A stretch of 64,000 nt of DNA from Anabaena lutea FACHB-196 (GCF_014698305.1 NZ_JACJST010000002.1:431723-495722); one strand, 5' to 3'; positions 16,978-27,174 are shown, counted from the first letter of the stretch. Notes: generated by a model not told the origin, from the letters alone. Made by a program: numbers and translations.

Positions 16978-17164
16978 TTACTACATAGGCTAGAAGCCAA
17001 ATAAGAATTTCTAGGAGTTTCAGCAATGTTACTTAGTGACAATTGCCCTATTACACCCGGACGTACCAATCTCAGCGTATCGGCTTAAGTAAGCTTATGA
17101 CTTCTGTCAATAGAGATAATGCTGAGTGTGGGGCATTGGTGACAAGTTAAAGTTTCAGATGATT

Positions 17165-17220
17165 TAGTCATCTTTAGATGACTTCAGCTATGAGACTGGG
17201 AATGAATTCCCAGGCGGTAC
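17165..17220 (+). repeat. double-hairpin dispersed repeat, copy A (IS200/IS605-like end)
   Basis: Two stem-loops in series: AGTCATCT/AGATGACT, then CTGGGAAT/ATTCCCAG, joined by TCAGCTATGAGA. The same structure occurs inverted at 33935-33985 and again at 34564-34620. It resembles the subterminal hairpins of IS200/IS605-type elements without the transposase. Confidence 0.65.
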
Positions 17221-17282
17221 TGGGGGCAGATGCTCCGCCTCTATGCAAAAAGTTTTTATGTTTAATTAAGTTGATCAACTTA

Positions 17283-17840
17283 TTAATAATAAGCCCCGAC
17301 TAGACTATAAGTTAGACTAGCCAACACTATAGAGGTGATAATGACATAGATAAATTCTCGCCTGATGAGAAAACTAAATAAAGAAACAATTACACGCAAA
17401 ATTGGGGTAGCAATTAATAGTAAAAGTCCCAATTGAATAATTCCACGCCGACTACCTGATAAAACCGCAGTAACTACACCTCCTGGGGAGCGAAACTCAG
17501 ATTGTGTACCTCGAAAAAACTGATATTCAGCAGGTTCAGAACCGTGATGAATCAAATACAATATACCCCCAAATAAAACCACAGTACTAGCGATTAGAAC
17601 ACCATATTTAAGCAAATTACTCAGTAAATATTCTAATTCTTGCTCACTTTGAGTTTTTGTAAGTTTTTTATTACTATCCATCTCACAGTTATGATTTAAC
17701 TGCCCCACATTACTAAGGCGATGTTCTTCTAACTGTTGAATATCAGAATCTATATCTTCTGGAGCTAAAGCTAGTGCAAAAATTTCCCGTTCTGTCTCTG
17801 CTGTCGTCGTCCACCGAAAACCAGAATTAATTTTATACAT
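17283..17840 (-). CDS. DUF1634 membrane protein, TauE/SafE partner
   Basis: 185 residues with an unusually long soluble N-terminus (~75 residues). Three hydrophobic helices follow, in the DUF1634 pattern ELEYLLSNLLKYGVLIASTVV, with a conserved SPGGVVTAVLSGSRRGIIQLGLLLLIATPILRV segment. DUF1634 genes typically follow TauE/SafE transporters, and here the gene starts two bases after the TauE/SafE stop. The two presumably form one transport complex in the cytoplasmic membrane. Confidence 0.82.
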   Translation of the reverse strand: MYKINSGFRWTTTAETEREIFALALAPEDIDSDIQQLEEHRLSNVGQLNHNCEMDSNKKLTKTQSEQELEYLLSNLLKYGVLIASTVVLFGGILYLIHHGSEPAEYQFFRGTQSEFRSPGGVVTAVLSGSRRGIIQLGLLLLIATPILRVIVSLFSFLIRREFIYVIITSIVLASLTYSLVGAYY

Positions 17841-17842
17841 AA

Positions 17843-18679
17843 TTACAGTCCCCCTATTAGACTGTTGTAGACCATCTTTAAAGCCATTACCAACAATACA
17901 AAACTGAAGATAATTCTCAAAATTTGTGTTTTAGCGCCGATTAAAATTCTGGCTCCCAAAAAAGCACCAGGTAGCACCCCCAACATAACTGGCATAGACA
18001 AACCAGGATCTATGTAACCTCGTGTTAGGTAAACCCCCGCAGATGCTGCGGCTGTAACGCCAATCATAAAATTACTAGTAGTGGTGGAAACTTTAAAAGG
18101 TAGACGCATGGCTTGATCCATTGCTAATACTTTAAATCCCCCTGAACCAATCCCCAACAAACCAGAAAGCACTCCAGCTACTAACATGATGCTAAAACCC
18201 GCTGGTAAAGAATGTACCTGATAAGGCATGAGTCCATCCGGGGTTGGGTAAGTACCATTGAGGTGGAGATATTCTGCTAAAGGCTCTACCGTCTCACTTT
18301 CAAAATGTTCTGGTCTAGGTCGTTGCGATAAATAAGCTGAATAAATTAGCACAACCGCCAGCACAATAGTCAGCATTTTTACTGTAATAAAACTGGCAAT
18401 TAAAGCACCAACTATCGCGCCAGTTGTTGTGGCTACTTCTAAAAACATCCCCAAGCGCAGATTCGTGTAGCCTTTCCTGATATATGTAGATGCTGCACCC
18501 AAAGATGTAGCAATAACAGATACTAGTGAAGCACCGACAGCGTAACGTATATCAACTCCAAAGACAGAAGTTAATAACGGAACTATCACAACTCCACCGC
18601 CTAAGCCAGTTAAGGCTCCAACCAAGCCAGCACTAAATGATCCCAGCCACACTAATAAAGAAAATTCAAGTATGTTCAA
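17843..18679 (-). CDS. TauE/SafE-family sulfite/organosulfonate exporter
   Basis: 278 residues with about eight membrane helices and two family half-repeats. The first is LVGALTGLGGGVVIVPLLTSVFGVDIRYAVGASLVSV; the second is VLSGLLGIGSGGFKVLAMDQAMRLPFKVSTTTSNFMIGVTA. Family members export sulfite, sulfoacetate or related anions. The gene is followed at once by DUF1634, the usual pairing. A second, shorter TauE/SafE gene lies at 23856-24653. Their closeness to cysK and a CymR-like regulator supports a sulfur role (inference). Confidence 0.88.
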   Translation of the reverse strand: MNILEFSLLVWLGSFSAGLVGALTGLGGGVVIVPLLTSVFGVDIRYAVGASLVSVIATSLGAASTYIRKGYTNLRLGMFLEVATTTGAIVGALIASFITVKMLTIVLAVVLIYSAYLSQRPRPEHFESETVEPLAEYLHLNGTYPTPDGLMPYQVHSLPAGFSIMLVAGVLSGLLGIGSGGFKVLAMDQAMRLPFKVSTTTSNFMIGVTAAASAGVYLTRGYIDPGLSMPVMLGVLPGAFLGARILIGAKTQILRIIFSFVLLVMALKMVYNSLIGGL

Positions 18680-19076
18680 ATTATATCCCTCTTTTTTTTA
18701 CAACTTATTTTTATAACTCCCAGAAATTTTGGTCTACTTTACAGATGAATTAGCAGATTGAATTTTGGAAAGCAAATAACTAAGATAATTATTCATTACG
18801 TAGCCAGCTTGTGCAGGCTAAATATTATTAGTAAAAAAAACTTAATTTTTCTCTACATTAACTAGTAAAGCACGGCGGAAATAAAGCTATGATTCCAAAT
18901 CAACTAAGAAGTTCTCATCTCACAAGCTTTATTACTTTTGACTTCAACCTTGGTTTAAGTTAAGCAAACATTAAAAATTACTAAAAAACTTGTGTAATTT
19001 TCTTTTTTGATTTTTAATTCCGCAAAGCATTACTAGTTTCAGGCAATGATTATTACTGCAATTGACAAGCATATTG
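18680..19076. other. intergenic gap holding a dispersed repeat
   Basis: 397 bp, very AT-rich, containing the TauE/SafE promoter region. Bases 18956-19037 are clearly related to 28064-28160. No RNA gene or riboswitch was recognised. Confidence 0.5.
18956..19037. repeat. dispersed ~80-bp repeat, copy 1
   Basis: The segment starts TAAGTTAAGCAAACATTAAAAA and ends near TTTTTAATTCCG...TACTAGT. It matches 28064-28160, with a short extra TTTTTAATTG-type duplication in the second copy. Both copies lie in gaps within the sulfur-themed region. Confidence 0.55.
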
Positions 19077-19724
19077 CTATAGGTGCCATTTCCATAAATT
19101 AAGCAGGCTGAAACTACCACTATCTAAGACAATAAAAGCACCAAGTCCCATTAAGACAAAAGGCATAAATTTATTACCGTATTGGGTGAAAATATCAGCA
19201 ATTGCTCGATTGTGAGTTAATTTATATGCCATGTAGCATAAAACCCCTACCAGAAGAAAAAATACTCCCAGAATGATTAGCAAACTCTGCCAACTGCTGC
19301 TGGCAAATATTGGCACATAAATACTAATATTATCTGTCCCATTAGCGAAGGTAACAGCAGCCACAGTGTAAGTTTGCAGATTGAAAAATTTGGCTAAAAG
19401 TGATTGGGGAGAAACTTCTGCTACTGTTTCCACTTCCTCTGACTCATCTGCATCTCGGTTCAACAAACACTTGATACCAATAGCAATGGGTAATAAGCCA
19501 AATAACCCAATCCAAGGACGTGGTAAAATTAAACCTCCAAAAAAAGCCGGTAAACTGGCGAGTATTAAAGCTGAGAAACCTAAATACTGTCCAATCACAA
19601 TATGCCAACGACGGAACTTTGAATTCACCTGAGAGAAAAATAACGTCAGGATAACTAAATCATCAATGTTCGTGGCACTGAAAGCAAATGACCCTGTACT
19701 AATTGCAGTAACTAACCCGCTCAT
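19077..19724 (-). CDS. CadD-family cadmium resistance transporter (paralogue 1 of 3)
   Basis: 215 residues with five or six membrane helices. The family signatures are the N-terminal FSATNIDDLVILTLFFSQV and HIVIGQYLGF, then FANGTDNISIYVPIF in the middle and a C-terminal FVLMGLGAFIVLDSG. CadD proteins are LysE-type membrane proteins linked to cadmium or other heavy-metal export. Two more copies lie at 24690-25370 and 25426-26127. A heptamer array sits four bases before its start codon. The actual ion is not known. Confidence 0.85.
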   Translation of the reverse strand: MSGLVTAISTGSFAFSATNIDDLVILTLFFSQVNSKFRRWHIVIGQYLGFSALILASLPAFFGGLILPRPWIGLFGLLPIAIGIKCLLNRDADESEEVETVAEVSPQSLLAKFFNLQTYTVAAVTFANGTDNISIYVPIFASSSWQSLLIILGVFFLLVGVLCYMAYKLTHNRAIADIFTQYGNKFMPFVLMGLGAFIVLDSGSFSLLNLWKWHL

Positions 19725-19728
19725 ATTA

Positions 19729-19770
19729 ATTTTAGATTTTAGATTTTAGATTTTGGATTTTGGACTTTAG
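19729..19770. repeat. heptamer tandem repeat abutting the cadD start
   Basis: Three ATTTTAG units, two ATTTTGG units and a closing ACTTTAG, in register. Such STRR heptamers are known from heterocystous cyanobacteria. The array lies four bases 5' of the CadD start on the minus strand, where a ribosome-binding site would be expected. Confidence 0.75.
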
Positions 19771-19813
19771 ATTTAGATGGGAAGCGTTGTACTTAAATAA
19801 ACCAACTAAAAAA

Positions 19814-21274
19814 CTAATGGCTGTTCCTATCGGCAAATCTGGCATGAATATCTTCAATACCTTTACGCATACCTGCAACTAAATGTGGAGAACGTTGCCT
19901 TTTCAATGTGAACCAACCACAAGTAGCAACTATGTAAAGCAAAAATAAGTAAGGAAAGAAGTTATAAGGAGCTTCCGGTGCTGGAAACATCGTACTTCCA
20001 GGAATTCCCACACTCCCGACAACTGGAATCATCATGAATGCTACCGCCACAACTGAAAACACCACATCTCTAGTCCGGAGTTTTCTAATTTTGTGTAAGT
20101 ACACAGGAGCCGCAATGGAAATCAGGATATAGACTGTTAAAAATCCATAACTACACATTGCTCCTAAATAACCCATACTCTCAAAGAGTTTGATATCAAA
20201 TAGAGACATCACCGCAGGTATGAGAAATGTTAGAAATGAACACATCGTGACTGCAACGTGGGGTGTTCTGTTAGCTGCGTGGGCATTACCTAAAGAGGCA
20301 TGAAACAAACCATGACGAGCCATTAAAAAGGCTACTCTAGCTGCTGGGTTGATACTTCCTAAAATGCAAGCAAAGAAGCTGAACAATGCACCCAAAGCCA
20401 CTAATTCTCCTAAAAAACCAACTCCTGCTTGTTGGGAGAGGAAAGTTAGAGGCTCTTCACTGTTAGTAATGGATATGCCCGTACCCCTAAAGGCCATTAC
20501 TTCTATATAAGTTGTACAAATAAAAAATAAACCTGCAAGTATTACACTGCCCATAACGGCTCTGGGTATTGTCCGCAATGGTTTTTTGGCTTCGTCACCC
20601 AAGCTTGTCGCACTTTCAAAGCCAGAAAAACCAAACATTACCAAAACCAGTCCCGTCGCTATGTTACCGGGAGTTACACCTGAAAGAGTCAATTGGGAAA
20701 TATCGAGAGCAAAACCTTTGTGCGCCCAGATGATGATACATAAGACTGATATCAGGACAAGGGAAGCACCTTCTAACCACAACATTGCTACAGCTGAAAG
20801 TTGGATATCTTTATAAGCTGCATACCAGGAAATTCCTGCACCAATAGCTAAGAGTGTGATGCTGGAAGGATGAATGCCTAGATGACCTATTAACATTCCC
20901 GTAAAATTGCTAAATCCACACAGAACTGACATTCCAGTGAATAAATAAGCCAGTACTAGACTCCAACCGCAAATTACACCTGCTGTCGGGCCAAGACCTT
21001 TTGTGATGTAAGAGTAGAGGGAACCTGGAGAAGCAGAACGACTAGCAAATTGGTTGATGTTAATGCTGACAAATAATAGCCCTACTAAGCCAATCAGAAA
21101 ACTTAACCAAGTACCGTTTCCTGATAATGCCACAATCAAGCCAATGTTAGATGCTGGTATTGTTGTGGGCGCAATTACTGCAAAAGATTGGGCTAATACT
21201 TCCGAAAAAGAAAGACAATCTGGCTTTAAGCCATGAATACTTTGATGAGATGAGGATGTAATTTCTTGTTTCAT
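19814..21274 (-). CDS. APC-family amino acid permease
   Basis: 486 residues with about twelve membrane helices. The N-terminal helix region (LSFSEVLAQSFAVIAPTTIPASNIGLIVAL), the FGFSGFESATSLGDEAKKPLRTIPRA motif in the middle and the GSINPAARVAFLMARHGLFH segment are diagnostic of the amino acid-polyamine-organocation superfamily. It should import an amino acid or polyamine by proton coupling. Its location near cysK and sulfur genes makes a sulfur amino acid possible but unproven. A long AT-rich 5' gap carries inverted repeats. Confidence 0.88.
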   Translation of the reverse strand: MKQEITSSSHQSIHGLKPDCLSFSEVLAQSFAVIAPTTIPASNIGLIVALSGNGTWLSFLIGLVGLLFVSININQFASRSASPGSLYSYITKGLGPTAGVICGWSLVLAYLFTGMSVLCGFSNFTGMLIGHLGIHPSSITLLAIGAGISWYAAYKDIQLSAVAMLWLEGASLVLISVLCIIIWAHKGFALDISQLTLSGVTPGNIATGLVLVMFGFSGFESATSLGDEAKKPLRTIPRAVMGSVILAGLFFICTTYIEVMAFRGTGISITNSEEPLTFLSQQAGVGFLGELVALGALFSFFACILGSINPAARVAFLMARHGLFHASLGNAHAANRTPHVAVTMCSFLTFLIPAVMSLFDIKLFESMGYLGAMCSYGFLTVYILISIAAPVYLHKIRKLRTRDVVFSVVAVAFMMIPVVGSVGIPGSTMFPAPEAPYNFFPYLFLLYIVATCGWFTLKRQRSPHLVAGMRKGIEDIHARFADRNSH

Positions 21275-21918
21275 GTTGGAATTTATATCGTTTTCAATGG
21301 CGCTTATAACTATAGGTTTATAGGAATTTATAGTTATCTGCGGGTCAAATATTCTGCTGCATAAATCCTAAACTATCGCTTCTAGATAGTGGTATGTCTA
21401 TGAAATGGTGCATCTATCCATAGTTGTATTTTTTAATTCAGGTTTAATACTACCCTAGGTATTTTGATTAATCAAGCATTTGTTAAAAATAAACCTTAAA
21501 TCTTTTTAAATCATTTAATTTACAGTAAATGCATCGGATTAGTTCAAATTAATTGCTGTATTTTTAGCAGGTATTTTTTAAGTAAATTGCATGAAATTTG
21601 TGTTATCCAAAATACACTTTAAATGAATCGGAATTAGTAGCATTCTAGTTATGTAGAGGCATTAAACCTGCTGTATACAAGGCTTGTTAGACTTATAAAA
21701 TTTTCTGGCTTAAAAAGTTTAGTATAAAAATAACAATATTATTTAGTCTTGCCAACCTATGTTTTAAATGGTATTATTAGGTGATAAATTACTATGCGAA
21801 CAAATTTTAAGTATTGCTAAAACTTAATTTCTGAATCTTTTATTTTGTGGCTATGTATAATATTGACAATGACGAAAGATAGTCATAAGCTGCAAGTTGT
21901 AAAAGTTGAGACAAAGAT
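21275..21918. other. long divergent intergenic region with inverted repeats
   Basis: 644 bp, AT-rich, between the permease and a secreted-protein gene. It contains the inverted repeat ATAACTATA (21306-21314) / TATAGTTAT (21329-21337) and a small hairpin ACTATC (21372-21377) / GATAGT (21385-21390), both near the permease start. These could be an operator or leader structure. No gene was seen in the rest. Confidence 0.45.
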
Positions 21919-22572
21919 ATGAAACCCTTAAAATACGTTTTGATGGTGGCGGTATTGCTAGTAAATTTGATATTTACTGCACCTGTATTAGCCGATGCTC
22001 CAGAATTTCTCAAAAACCCTGATTACATAAATTTGAATCAAGAACTGAATCAGTTGAAAATTGCTAAAAAGACACAGGCTCAACTAGAAGGTGATACACC
22101 AGAAGCACTCGACCAAAAAATCAATGAATTAGAGTTTCAAAAAGTTGCCTTTGAGTCAGGAATTGACTGGGGGCAATGTAGTAATCAGACTGGTCAAACT
22201 CTAGCAATATATGGAACAGAACCAGATGCAGAAGATGATAATTACTCCTCTGGTGCAGCATTGTATTTTCTAGGTGATGGTAAGATAACTAAAGATAAAT
22301 GGAATTGCAAAGGCATTTATCTACCAACTGATGTCACAGCTATTGCTTTAGGTCAAGATGGACAAAATCAAGAATTAACTGGTGGCGTTGTGATTAAGGT
22401 TCCCAACGGCATAAATGTAGTCTTGAAGACTAATCCAGAAACTGGAATAATTGAATTTAATCAAGCTGGAACAAAAATTCTCAAACCAGGTGAAGTGAAC
22501 TGGTTTATCCCTAATGTATCGCAAGCAGTTGTAGATGCACGAGTTACTAATGCACCTACCAAAAAAGCTTAA
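21919..22572 (+). CDS. secreted/periplasmic protein of unknown function
   Basis: 217 residues. It has a clear Sec signal peptide (basic MKPLK, hydrophobic core, cleavage probably after APVLA near residue 25). The mature part begins with a helical region (~26-75) and continues as a beta-rich domain with two Cys (C87, C110) that could form a disulfide. No domain family was recognised. It stands alone, divergent from the permease. Confidence 0.7.
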   Translation: MKPLKYVLMVAVLLVNLIFTAPVLADAPEFLKNPDYINLNQELNQLKIAKKTQAQLEGDTPEALDQKINELEFQKVAFESGIDWGQCSNQTGQTLAIYGTEPDAEDDNYSSGAALYFLGDGKITKDKWNCKGIYLPTDVTAIALGQDGQNQELTGGVVIKVPNGINVVLKTNPETGIIEFNQAGTKILKPGEVNWFIPNVSQAVVDARVTNAPTKKA

Positions 22573-22759
22573 ATTAGGTCACTTTTGGGGATTAAATTCT
22601 AAAAATTACAGCCTTGGCGAATAGAATAGAGCTTCCGGTACGCCAAGGGTGTAGCTGACTGAGAGTAGGATACGCGGTTTGGCTCTATTTCCGTCAAGGT
22701 TTCAAATTCCTGCTGATCTGTTTTTGCCTCTCCCCATCTTGAGCCTCTCTTCCTGGAAT

Positions 22760-23524
22760 TCAGTCCTGATCTATTAATTTTTTCTCTTCCGGTAGTAGGG
22801 AAGTTTCTTGTTGTGTGTTGGTATTTATGGTAGTTGTTGGTTGCCAATTAGGTTTGATAATTAAACTCACGCCAATAGCCCAAGCTAATGCAACCATCCA
22901 GCCGGCGAGAATATCACTGGGGAAGTGAACTCCCAGATAGAGACGTGTCCAAGCAATAGCGAAGAGAAACAAACTACCAAACATTACTACTAACCAGCGC
23001 CAAGGGCGATTCCAATTTAAAATTACCAAGATTGCTACCAATGTCATACTTGTCATCGCATGGCCACTAGGAAAAGCATAATCAAATTCTGGCGCTTTAG
23101 ACTCCCACAGATGGGGACGCATTCGATGCATTAATTGTTTAGCGGTGCGGTTGATGAGGATGTTTCCGAATGCTGTAGTGACTAGATAAGTTAGAGATCG
23201 CCATCTTCGTTGCGTTAATAGTATCAGAGCGATCGCACTCAACACAGGTAAAACAGTCCTAAATGACCCAAACTTTGTCAGCACCACTGCTAAAATATCC
23301 AGTTGTGGCTGTGCTATAGAGTGAATGGCTAACAAAATCGGCACATCCCAGGGAAAGCCGCTCTCATTCTGCCATAACTTCACTGCCAAGATTTCAAAGA
23401 CTTGCAAAGGTAAATAAACTCCCATAAACAGGAGTAACAGAGAACGCCAATGGGACAAAATTAGATTTTGGATAAACCTGCGTGGTGACTTACGCTCTGG
23501 ATTAATGTTTTTCACCCAGTTCAT
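22760..23524 (-). CDS. PAP2-superfamily phosphatase
   Basis: 254 residues. The three phosphatase motifs are complete: KQLMHRMRP, then PSGH (catalytic proton donor) and TRLYLGVHFPSD (nucleophile His plus Asp). Five or six membrane helices surround them, so the active site faces the periplasm or lumen side. Family members dephosphorylate lipid phosphates such as phosphatidic acid or undecaprenyl pyrophosphate; the substrate here is not determined. The last ~30 residues are a charged tail. Confidence 0.88.
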   Translation of the reverse strand: MNWVKNINPERKSPRRFIQNLILSHWRSLLLLFMGVYLPLQVFEILAVKLWQNESGFPWDVPILLAIHSIAQPQLDILAVVLTKFGSFRTVLPVLSAIALILLTQRRWRSLTYLVTTAFGNILINRTAKQLMHRMRPHLWESKAPEFDYAFPSGHAMTSMTLVAILVILNWNRPWRWLVVMFGSLFLFAIAWTRLYLGVHFPSDILAGWMVALAWAIGVSLIIKPNWQPTTTINTNTQQETSLLPEEKKLIDQD

Positions 23525-23855
23525 TTTGATTGGTACTCACTTAGTGGATGTTTGCTCGGATTCTGTTTTAACGCGTTAACGTATTCATAATATCAATTCA
23601 CTTCATTAAAACTACAAATTAATCTCCGTATAATAACGTCTGTTTGTATCAACTTTCAAGTAAAACGGTATAACTTAAGTCACAGACACTAGACATTTGA
23701 TCATTTTTAAGTTTAAAATACGGTAATCCAATCGAGTTACCGTTTATTAGGATGCGGCTAGAAAAAGGTAAAAGCTATATAAAGTGCTTACAGCCTACTC
23801 TCCAGCTTCTTAAGTCAGAGAATCACCCTTACAAACCCCATTTCTGGGCAGGAGT
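23525..23855. other. divergent intergenic region with hairpin
   Basis: 331 bp between the PAP2 and second TauE/SafE genes. A hairpin is formed by ACGGTAA (23720-23726) and TTACCGT (23737-23743). Nothing else was identified. Confidence 0.4.
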
Positions 23856-24653
23856 ATGAACTATTTATTACTACCGTTATTTAGCTTCTTCATTGGCATC
23901 ATCGTTGGTTTAACAGGAATTGGGGGAGCCTCTCTCATTACCCCAATGTTGATTTTTGTGTTTCAAGTTCCCCCTTCCATTGCTGTCAGTTCTGACGTTG
24001 TCGCTGCCACACTCATGAAGGTAGTTGGTAGCATCAAGCACTGGGAACAGAAAACCCTCGATCCAGAAATAGTCAAATGGTTAGCAACAGGTAGTGTTTC
24101 TGGTTCAATGGTAGGAGTGGGAATCTTACACATGATCAGACAGAGTGGAACATCTAACCTAGATCACATTTTGTTGCGGTTACTGGGGGTCATGATTCTA
24201 TTAGTCACTGTGTTAGCACTAATACAATTGTTGCTGATGACATTTTTCCCCAAATTCAATTTACCTGAACTGCCAAAATTAGATGTAAAAACCAAGTGGG
24301 GACGTTTTCTAACCATCACCATAGCAGCAGTTTTAGGATGTTTCGTGGGTTTAACCAGTGTCTCCTCTGGTTCCATGTTTGCTTTAGTTTTAATTGCCTT
24401 TTTTCGTCTCGATGCACGTAAATTAGTCGGTACAGATATTGCACAGGCGGCAATTTTATTGCTATTCACCTCTTTCGGACATCTAACATTAGGAACAGTT
24501 GATTGGAGTCTGGTTATACCAATATGGATAGGCTCAGTTCCAGGGGTATTACTAGGTGCTAAAATCTGTCAGATAACTCCTCAACGTCCACTGCGGTTTA
24601 TTGTTTATGCCATCTTGATGATGGTAAGTTGGAAATTAGTTGCTCAAGCGTAA
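23856..24653 (+). CDS. TauE/SafE-family transporter (second copy)
   Basis: 265 residues with about eight helices. The N-terminal half-repeat FIGIIVGLTGIGGASLITPMLIFVFQVPPSIAVSSDVVAAT and the second half-repeat CFVGLTSVSSGSMFALVLIAFFRLDARKLVGTDIAQAA are family hallmarks. It has no DUF1634 partner, unlike the copy at 17843, and belongs to a different subgroup by sequence. It converges with CadD paralogue 2, leaving 36 bp between stops. Sulfite, thiosulfate or a sulfonate are possible substrates. Confidence 0.86.
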   Translation: MNYLLLPLFSFFIGIIVGLTGIGGASLITPMLIFVFQVPPSIAVSSDVVAATLMKVVGSIKHWEQKTLDPEIVKWLATGSVSGSMVGVGILHMIRQSGTSNLDHILLRLLGVMILLVTVLALIQLLLMTFFPKFNLPELPKLDVKTKWGRFLTITIAAVLGCFVGLTSVSSGSMFALVLIAFFRLDARKLVGTDIAQAAILLLFTSFGHLTLGTVDWSLVIPIWIGSVPGVLLGAKICQITPQRPLRFIVYAILMMVSWKLVAQA

Positions 24654-24689
24654 TTTGATTGATATTTAATTTTATTTCCCTGAAATGTT

Positions 24690-25370
24690 TTAATTTCTCT
24701 GCGTCCAGGGTATTAAGTTAAATGTACCTCTTTCGTACATGATAAATAAACCTAAGCCAATTAACACAAAAGGCACAATAGCCTGACCATAGCGACTTAA
24801 AATATTAGCAATGGTAGCTTGACGGGTTAACAAGTAAGCAATATAGCACCAAACCCCGACCATAGCCAAAAATACACCTAAAATCACTCCTAAGCTGGCA
24901 AAGTCATGACCAGCAAATAAAGGTATATAAATACTAATATTGTCACCTCCATTAGCAATTGTTACAGCTGCAACTTTATAAGTTTGAGGATGCAAAATGC
25001 TCAATAGAAAAGATAATACCGGATTAGGGTGTGATGACTGTTTAAAATCAGTAGTCACCGTCTGAACTTCCGTAGTTTCTGATTCCCGATTTAGTAGTTG
25101 CTTCAAGCCAATGGCTATTGGTAATAGTCCTAATAATCCAATTATTTCTCGCTGGATGACTAAACCACCAAAAAACCCTGGTAAGCTGGCTAAAATAATG
25201 GCAGTAAAACCCAAATATTGCCCAATTACGATATGTCTACGTCGAAAATTACTATCTAGCTGTGAGAAAAACAGCAGCAGGATAACAATGTCATCAATAT
25301 TAGTAGCTGCAAAGGCGATTATCCCTTCTGTAAAAGCTGTCTCAAGCCGATTCATGGTAGATTTTATCAA
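24690..25370 (-). CDS. CadD-family transporter (paralogue 2 of 3)
   Basis: 226 residues carrying the same signatures as the 19077 copy: FAATNIDDIVILLLFFSQL, HIVIGQYLGF, IANGGDNISIYIPLF and FVLIGLGLFIMYE. A loop of ~15 extra residues lies before the central motif. It is divergent from paralogue 3 with only 55 bp between their starts, so one compact promoter region controls both. The metal or other substrate is unknown. Confidence 0.85.
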   Translation of the reverse strand: MIKSTMNRLETAFTEGIIAFAATNIDDIVILLLFFSQLDSNFRRRHIVIGQYLGFTAIILASLPGFFGGLVIQREIIGLLGLLPIAIGLKQLLNRESETTEVQTVTTDFKQSSHPNPVLSFLLSILHPQTYKVAAVTIANGGDNISIYIPLFAGHDFASLGVILGVFLAMVGVWCYIAYLLTRQATIANILSRYGQAIVPFVLIGLGLFIMYERGTFNLIPWTQRN

Positions 25371-25425
25371 ATATAATTGATCAACATAGCAATATTTGTC
25401 CCTATATGAAACAGTCCTAAATTAA

Positions 25426-26127
25426 ATGAGTGAGTTAGTTACTACAATTACTACAGGGTTAATTACATTTAGCGCCACGAATATTGATGATATTCTCATT
25501 CTCCTGCTGTTTTTTTCTCAGGTAAATGCTACTTTACGTCCCCATCATATTGTTGCAGGTCAGTATTTAGGTTTCATTGTTCTAGTCATTCTCAGTTTAC
25601 CTGGTTTCTTTGGTGGTTTAATCTTCCCAGCAGAATGGATGGGATTACTGGGTTTAATACCTATCGTCATCGGTATCAGCAGCTTGGTGAATCAGGAAAC
25701 AGATTCCTTTGCAGAAATAACAGATGAAATCCTACTTTCTGAAACCTCCACTATTACTAATTTTTTAAATCCCCAAACGTACACAGTAGCATCTTTAACG
25801 GTTGCTAATGGGAGTGATAATATTAGCATTTATGTGCCATTATTTGCTAATAATAACTTATGTAGTTTGTTGGTAACTATAAGTTTATTTTTTTTACTAT
25901 TAGCAGTTTGGTGCTATGCCGCATACAAGCTAACCCATCAGAGAGGGATTGCAGAGATTTTTACAGGCTATGGTAATCATCTCGTACCTTTTATACTGAT
26001 GGGTTTAGGTGCTTTTATCGTTTTGAAAGGTGGAGCTTTAAGTCCAATAAAGCTAGTTGCTAGTTGTATTTGCTTACTAGTTTTGCTGAAAAAAAATGAT
26101 TATCCCCATGAAATTGGAGACAATTAA
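25426..26127 (+). CDS. CadD-family transporter (paralogue 3 of 3)
   Basis: 233 residues. The signatures FSATNIDDILILLLFFSQV, HIVAGQYLGF, VANGSDNISIYVPLF and FILMGLGAFIVLKGG are all present. It has an extra ~25-residue C-terminal tail with a sixth hydrophobic stretch. Divergent pairing with paralogue 2 suggests the two proteins may work together or form a heteromer (inference). Confidence 0.85.
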   Translation: MSELVTTITTGLITFSATNIDDILILLLFFSQVNATLRPHHIVAGQYLGFIVLVILSLPGFFGGLIFPAEWMGLLGLIPIVIGISSLVNQETDSFAEITDEILLSETSTITNFLNPQTYTVASLTVANGSDNISIYVPLFANNNLCSLLVTISLFFLLLAVWCYAAYKLTHQRGIAEIFTGYGNHLVPFILMGLGAFIVLKGGALSPIKLVASCICLLVLLKKNDYPHEIGDN

Positions 26128-26211
26128 GTTACAGCCGATAGTTAGGCACAGGTTTACGCATTTTTTCAAAAATCACAACGACTTTTCTGCTCCCGGCCTC
26201 CTCCGGCTGTA

Positions 26212-27174
26212 TTAAACTTTAGTCAACCATTCATTTTCTTCTAGTTCTTTAAATAGGGAAGTGCTGAGGTAGCGTTCACCGAAGCTAGGCTGAATCATCA
26301 CAATCAACTTACCTACGTTTTCTGGACGCTGTGCTAATTGGATTGCAGCCAATAAAGCCGCACCAGCAGAAATGCCCGATAGCAATCCTTCTTCCTTGGC
26401 TAAACGACGACTGTAAGCGATCGCTTGGTCATCTGTCACCTGAATAACTTCATCTATGAATTCTGCACGGTAAATTGCAGGGATAAATCCTGGGCCAATA
26501 CCCTGAATCTTGTGTGGGCCTGCTTTTCCTCCTCCTAAAACAGGACTCGTGGTTGGTTCCACCGCAACGGCTTGAAAACTGGGTTTCCGTTGTTTAATCA
26601 CTTCTGAAACTCCCGTAATTGTCCCCCCAGTACCCACTCCTGCTACGAGAATATCAACTTCTCCGTCCGTATCTTCCCAAATTTCTTCCGCTGTGGTGCG
26701 AGCATGAACTCTAGGGTTAGCAGGGTTACGGAACTGTTGCAACATATAGGCGTTAGGCGTTCTCGCTACAATTTCCTCGGCTCTGCCTATAGCCCCACGC
26801 ATTCCTTCCACCCCCGGCGTTAATTCCAATTGAGCGCCATAGGCTTTCAGCATCAACCGCCGTTCTTGGCTCATTGTATCCGGCATGGTAAGAATCAAAT
26901 GATAGCCTTTTGCAGCCGCTACCATTGCCAAGGCAATTCCCGTGTTACCAGAAGTTGGCTCTACTAGAGTAGTTTTTCCAGGGTGAATAAAACCCGCTTC
27001 TTCTGCCGCTTCCACCATGCTCACACCAATCCGATCTTTAACGGAAGCAGATGGATTCATGCTTTCTAGTTTGACGACAATTCGCGCCACTGCACCCTCA
27101 GCTTGGGGAATCTTGTTTAACTGAACAAGAGGAGTTTTTCCGACTAACTCGGTGATATTTTTTGCTATTCGCAT
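26212..27174 (-). CDS. cysK: cysteine synthase A (O-acetylserine sulfhydrylase)
   Basis: 320 residues, the normal length. The PLP lysine is in the SASVKDRIG motif near residue 45; the substrate loop is [10 protein letters not shown]; the phosphate-binding loop is VGTGGTITG. The enzyme makes L-cysteine from O-acetylserine and sulfide in the cytosol, the final step of sulfate assimilation. It follows the Rrf2 regulator with an 18-bp gap, so both are one transcription unit. This matches the known link between CymR-type Rrf2 proteins and cysteine synthase. Confidence 0.95.
   Translation of the reverse strand: MRIAKNITELVGKTPLVQLNKIPQAEGAVARIVVKLESMNPSASVKDRIGVSMVEAAEEAGFIHPGKTTLVEPTSGNTGIALAMVAAAKGYHLILTMPDTMSQERRLMLKAYGAQLELTPGVEGMRGAIGRAEEIVARTPNAYMLQQFRNPANPRVHARTTAEEIWEDTDGEVDILVAGVGTGGTITGVSEVIKQRKPSFQAVAVEPTTSPVLGGGKAGPHKIQGIGPGFIPAIYRAEFIDEVIQVTDDQAIAYSRRLAKEEGLLSGISAGAALLAAIQLAQRPENVGKLIVMIQPSFGERYLSTSLFKELEENEWLTKV

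Noticed and set aside
21275..21918. riboswitch upstream of the amino acid permease
   Set aside because: Only short inverted repeats are present; no conserved riboswitch core such as lysine or glycine elements could be recognised.
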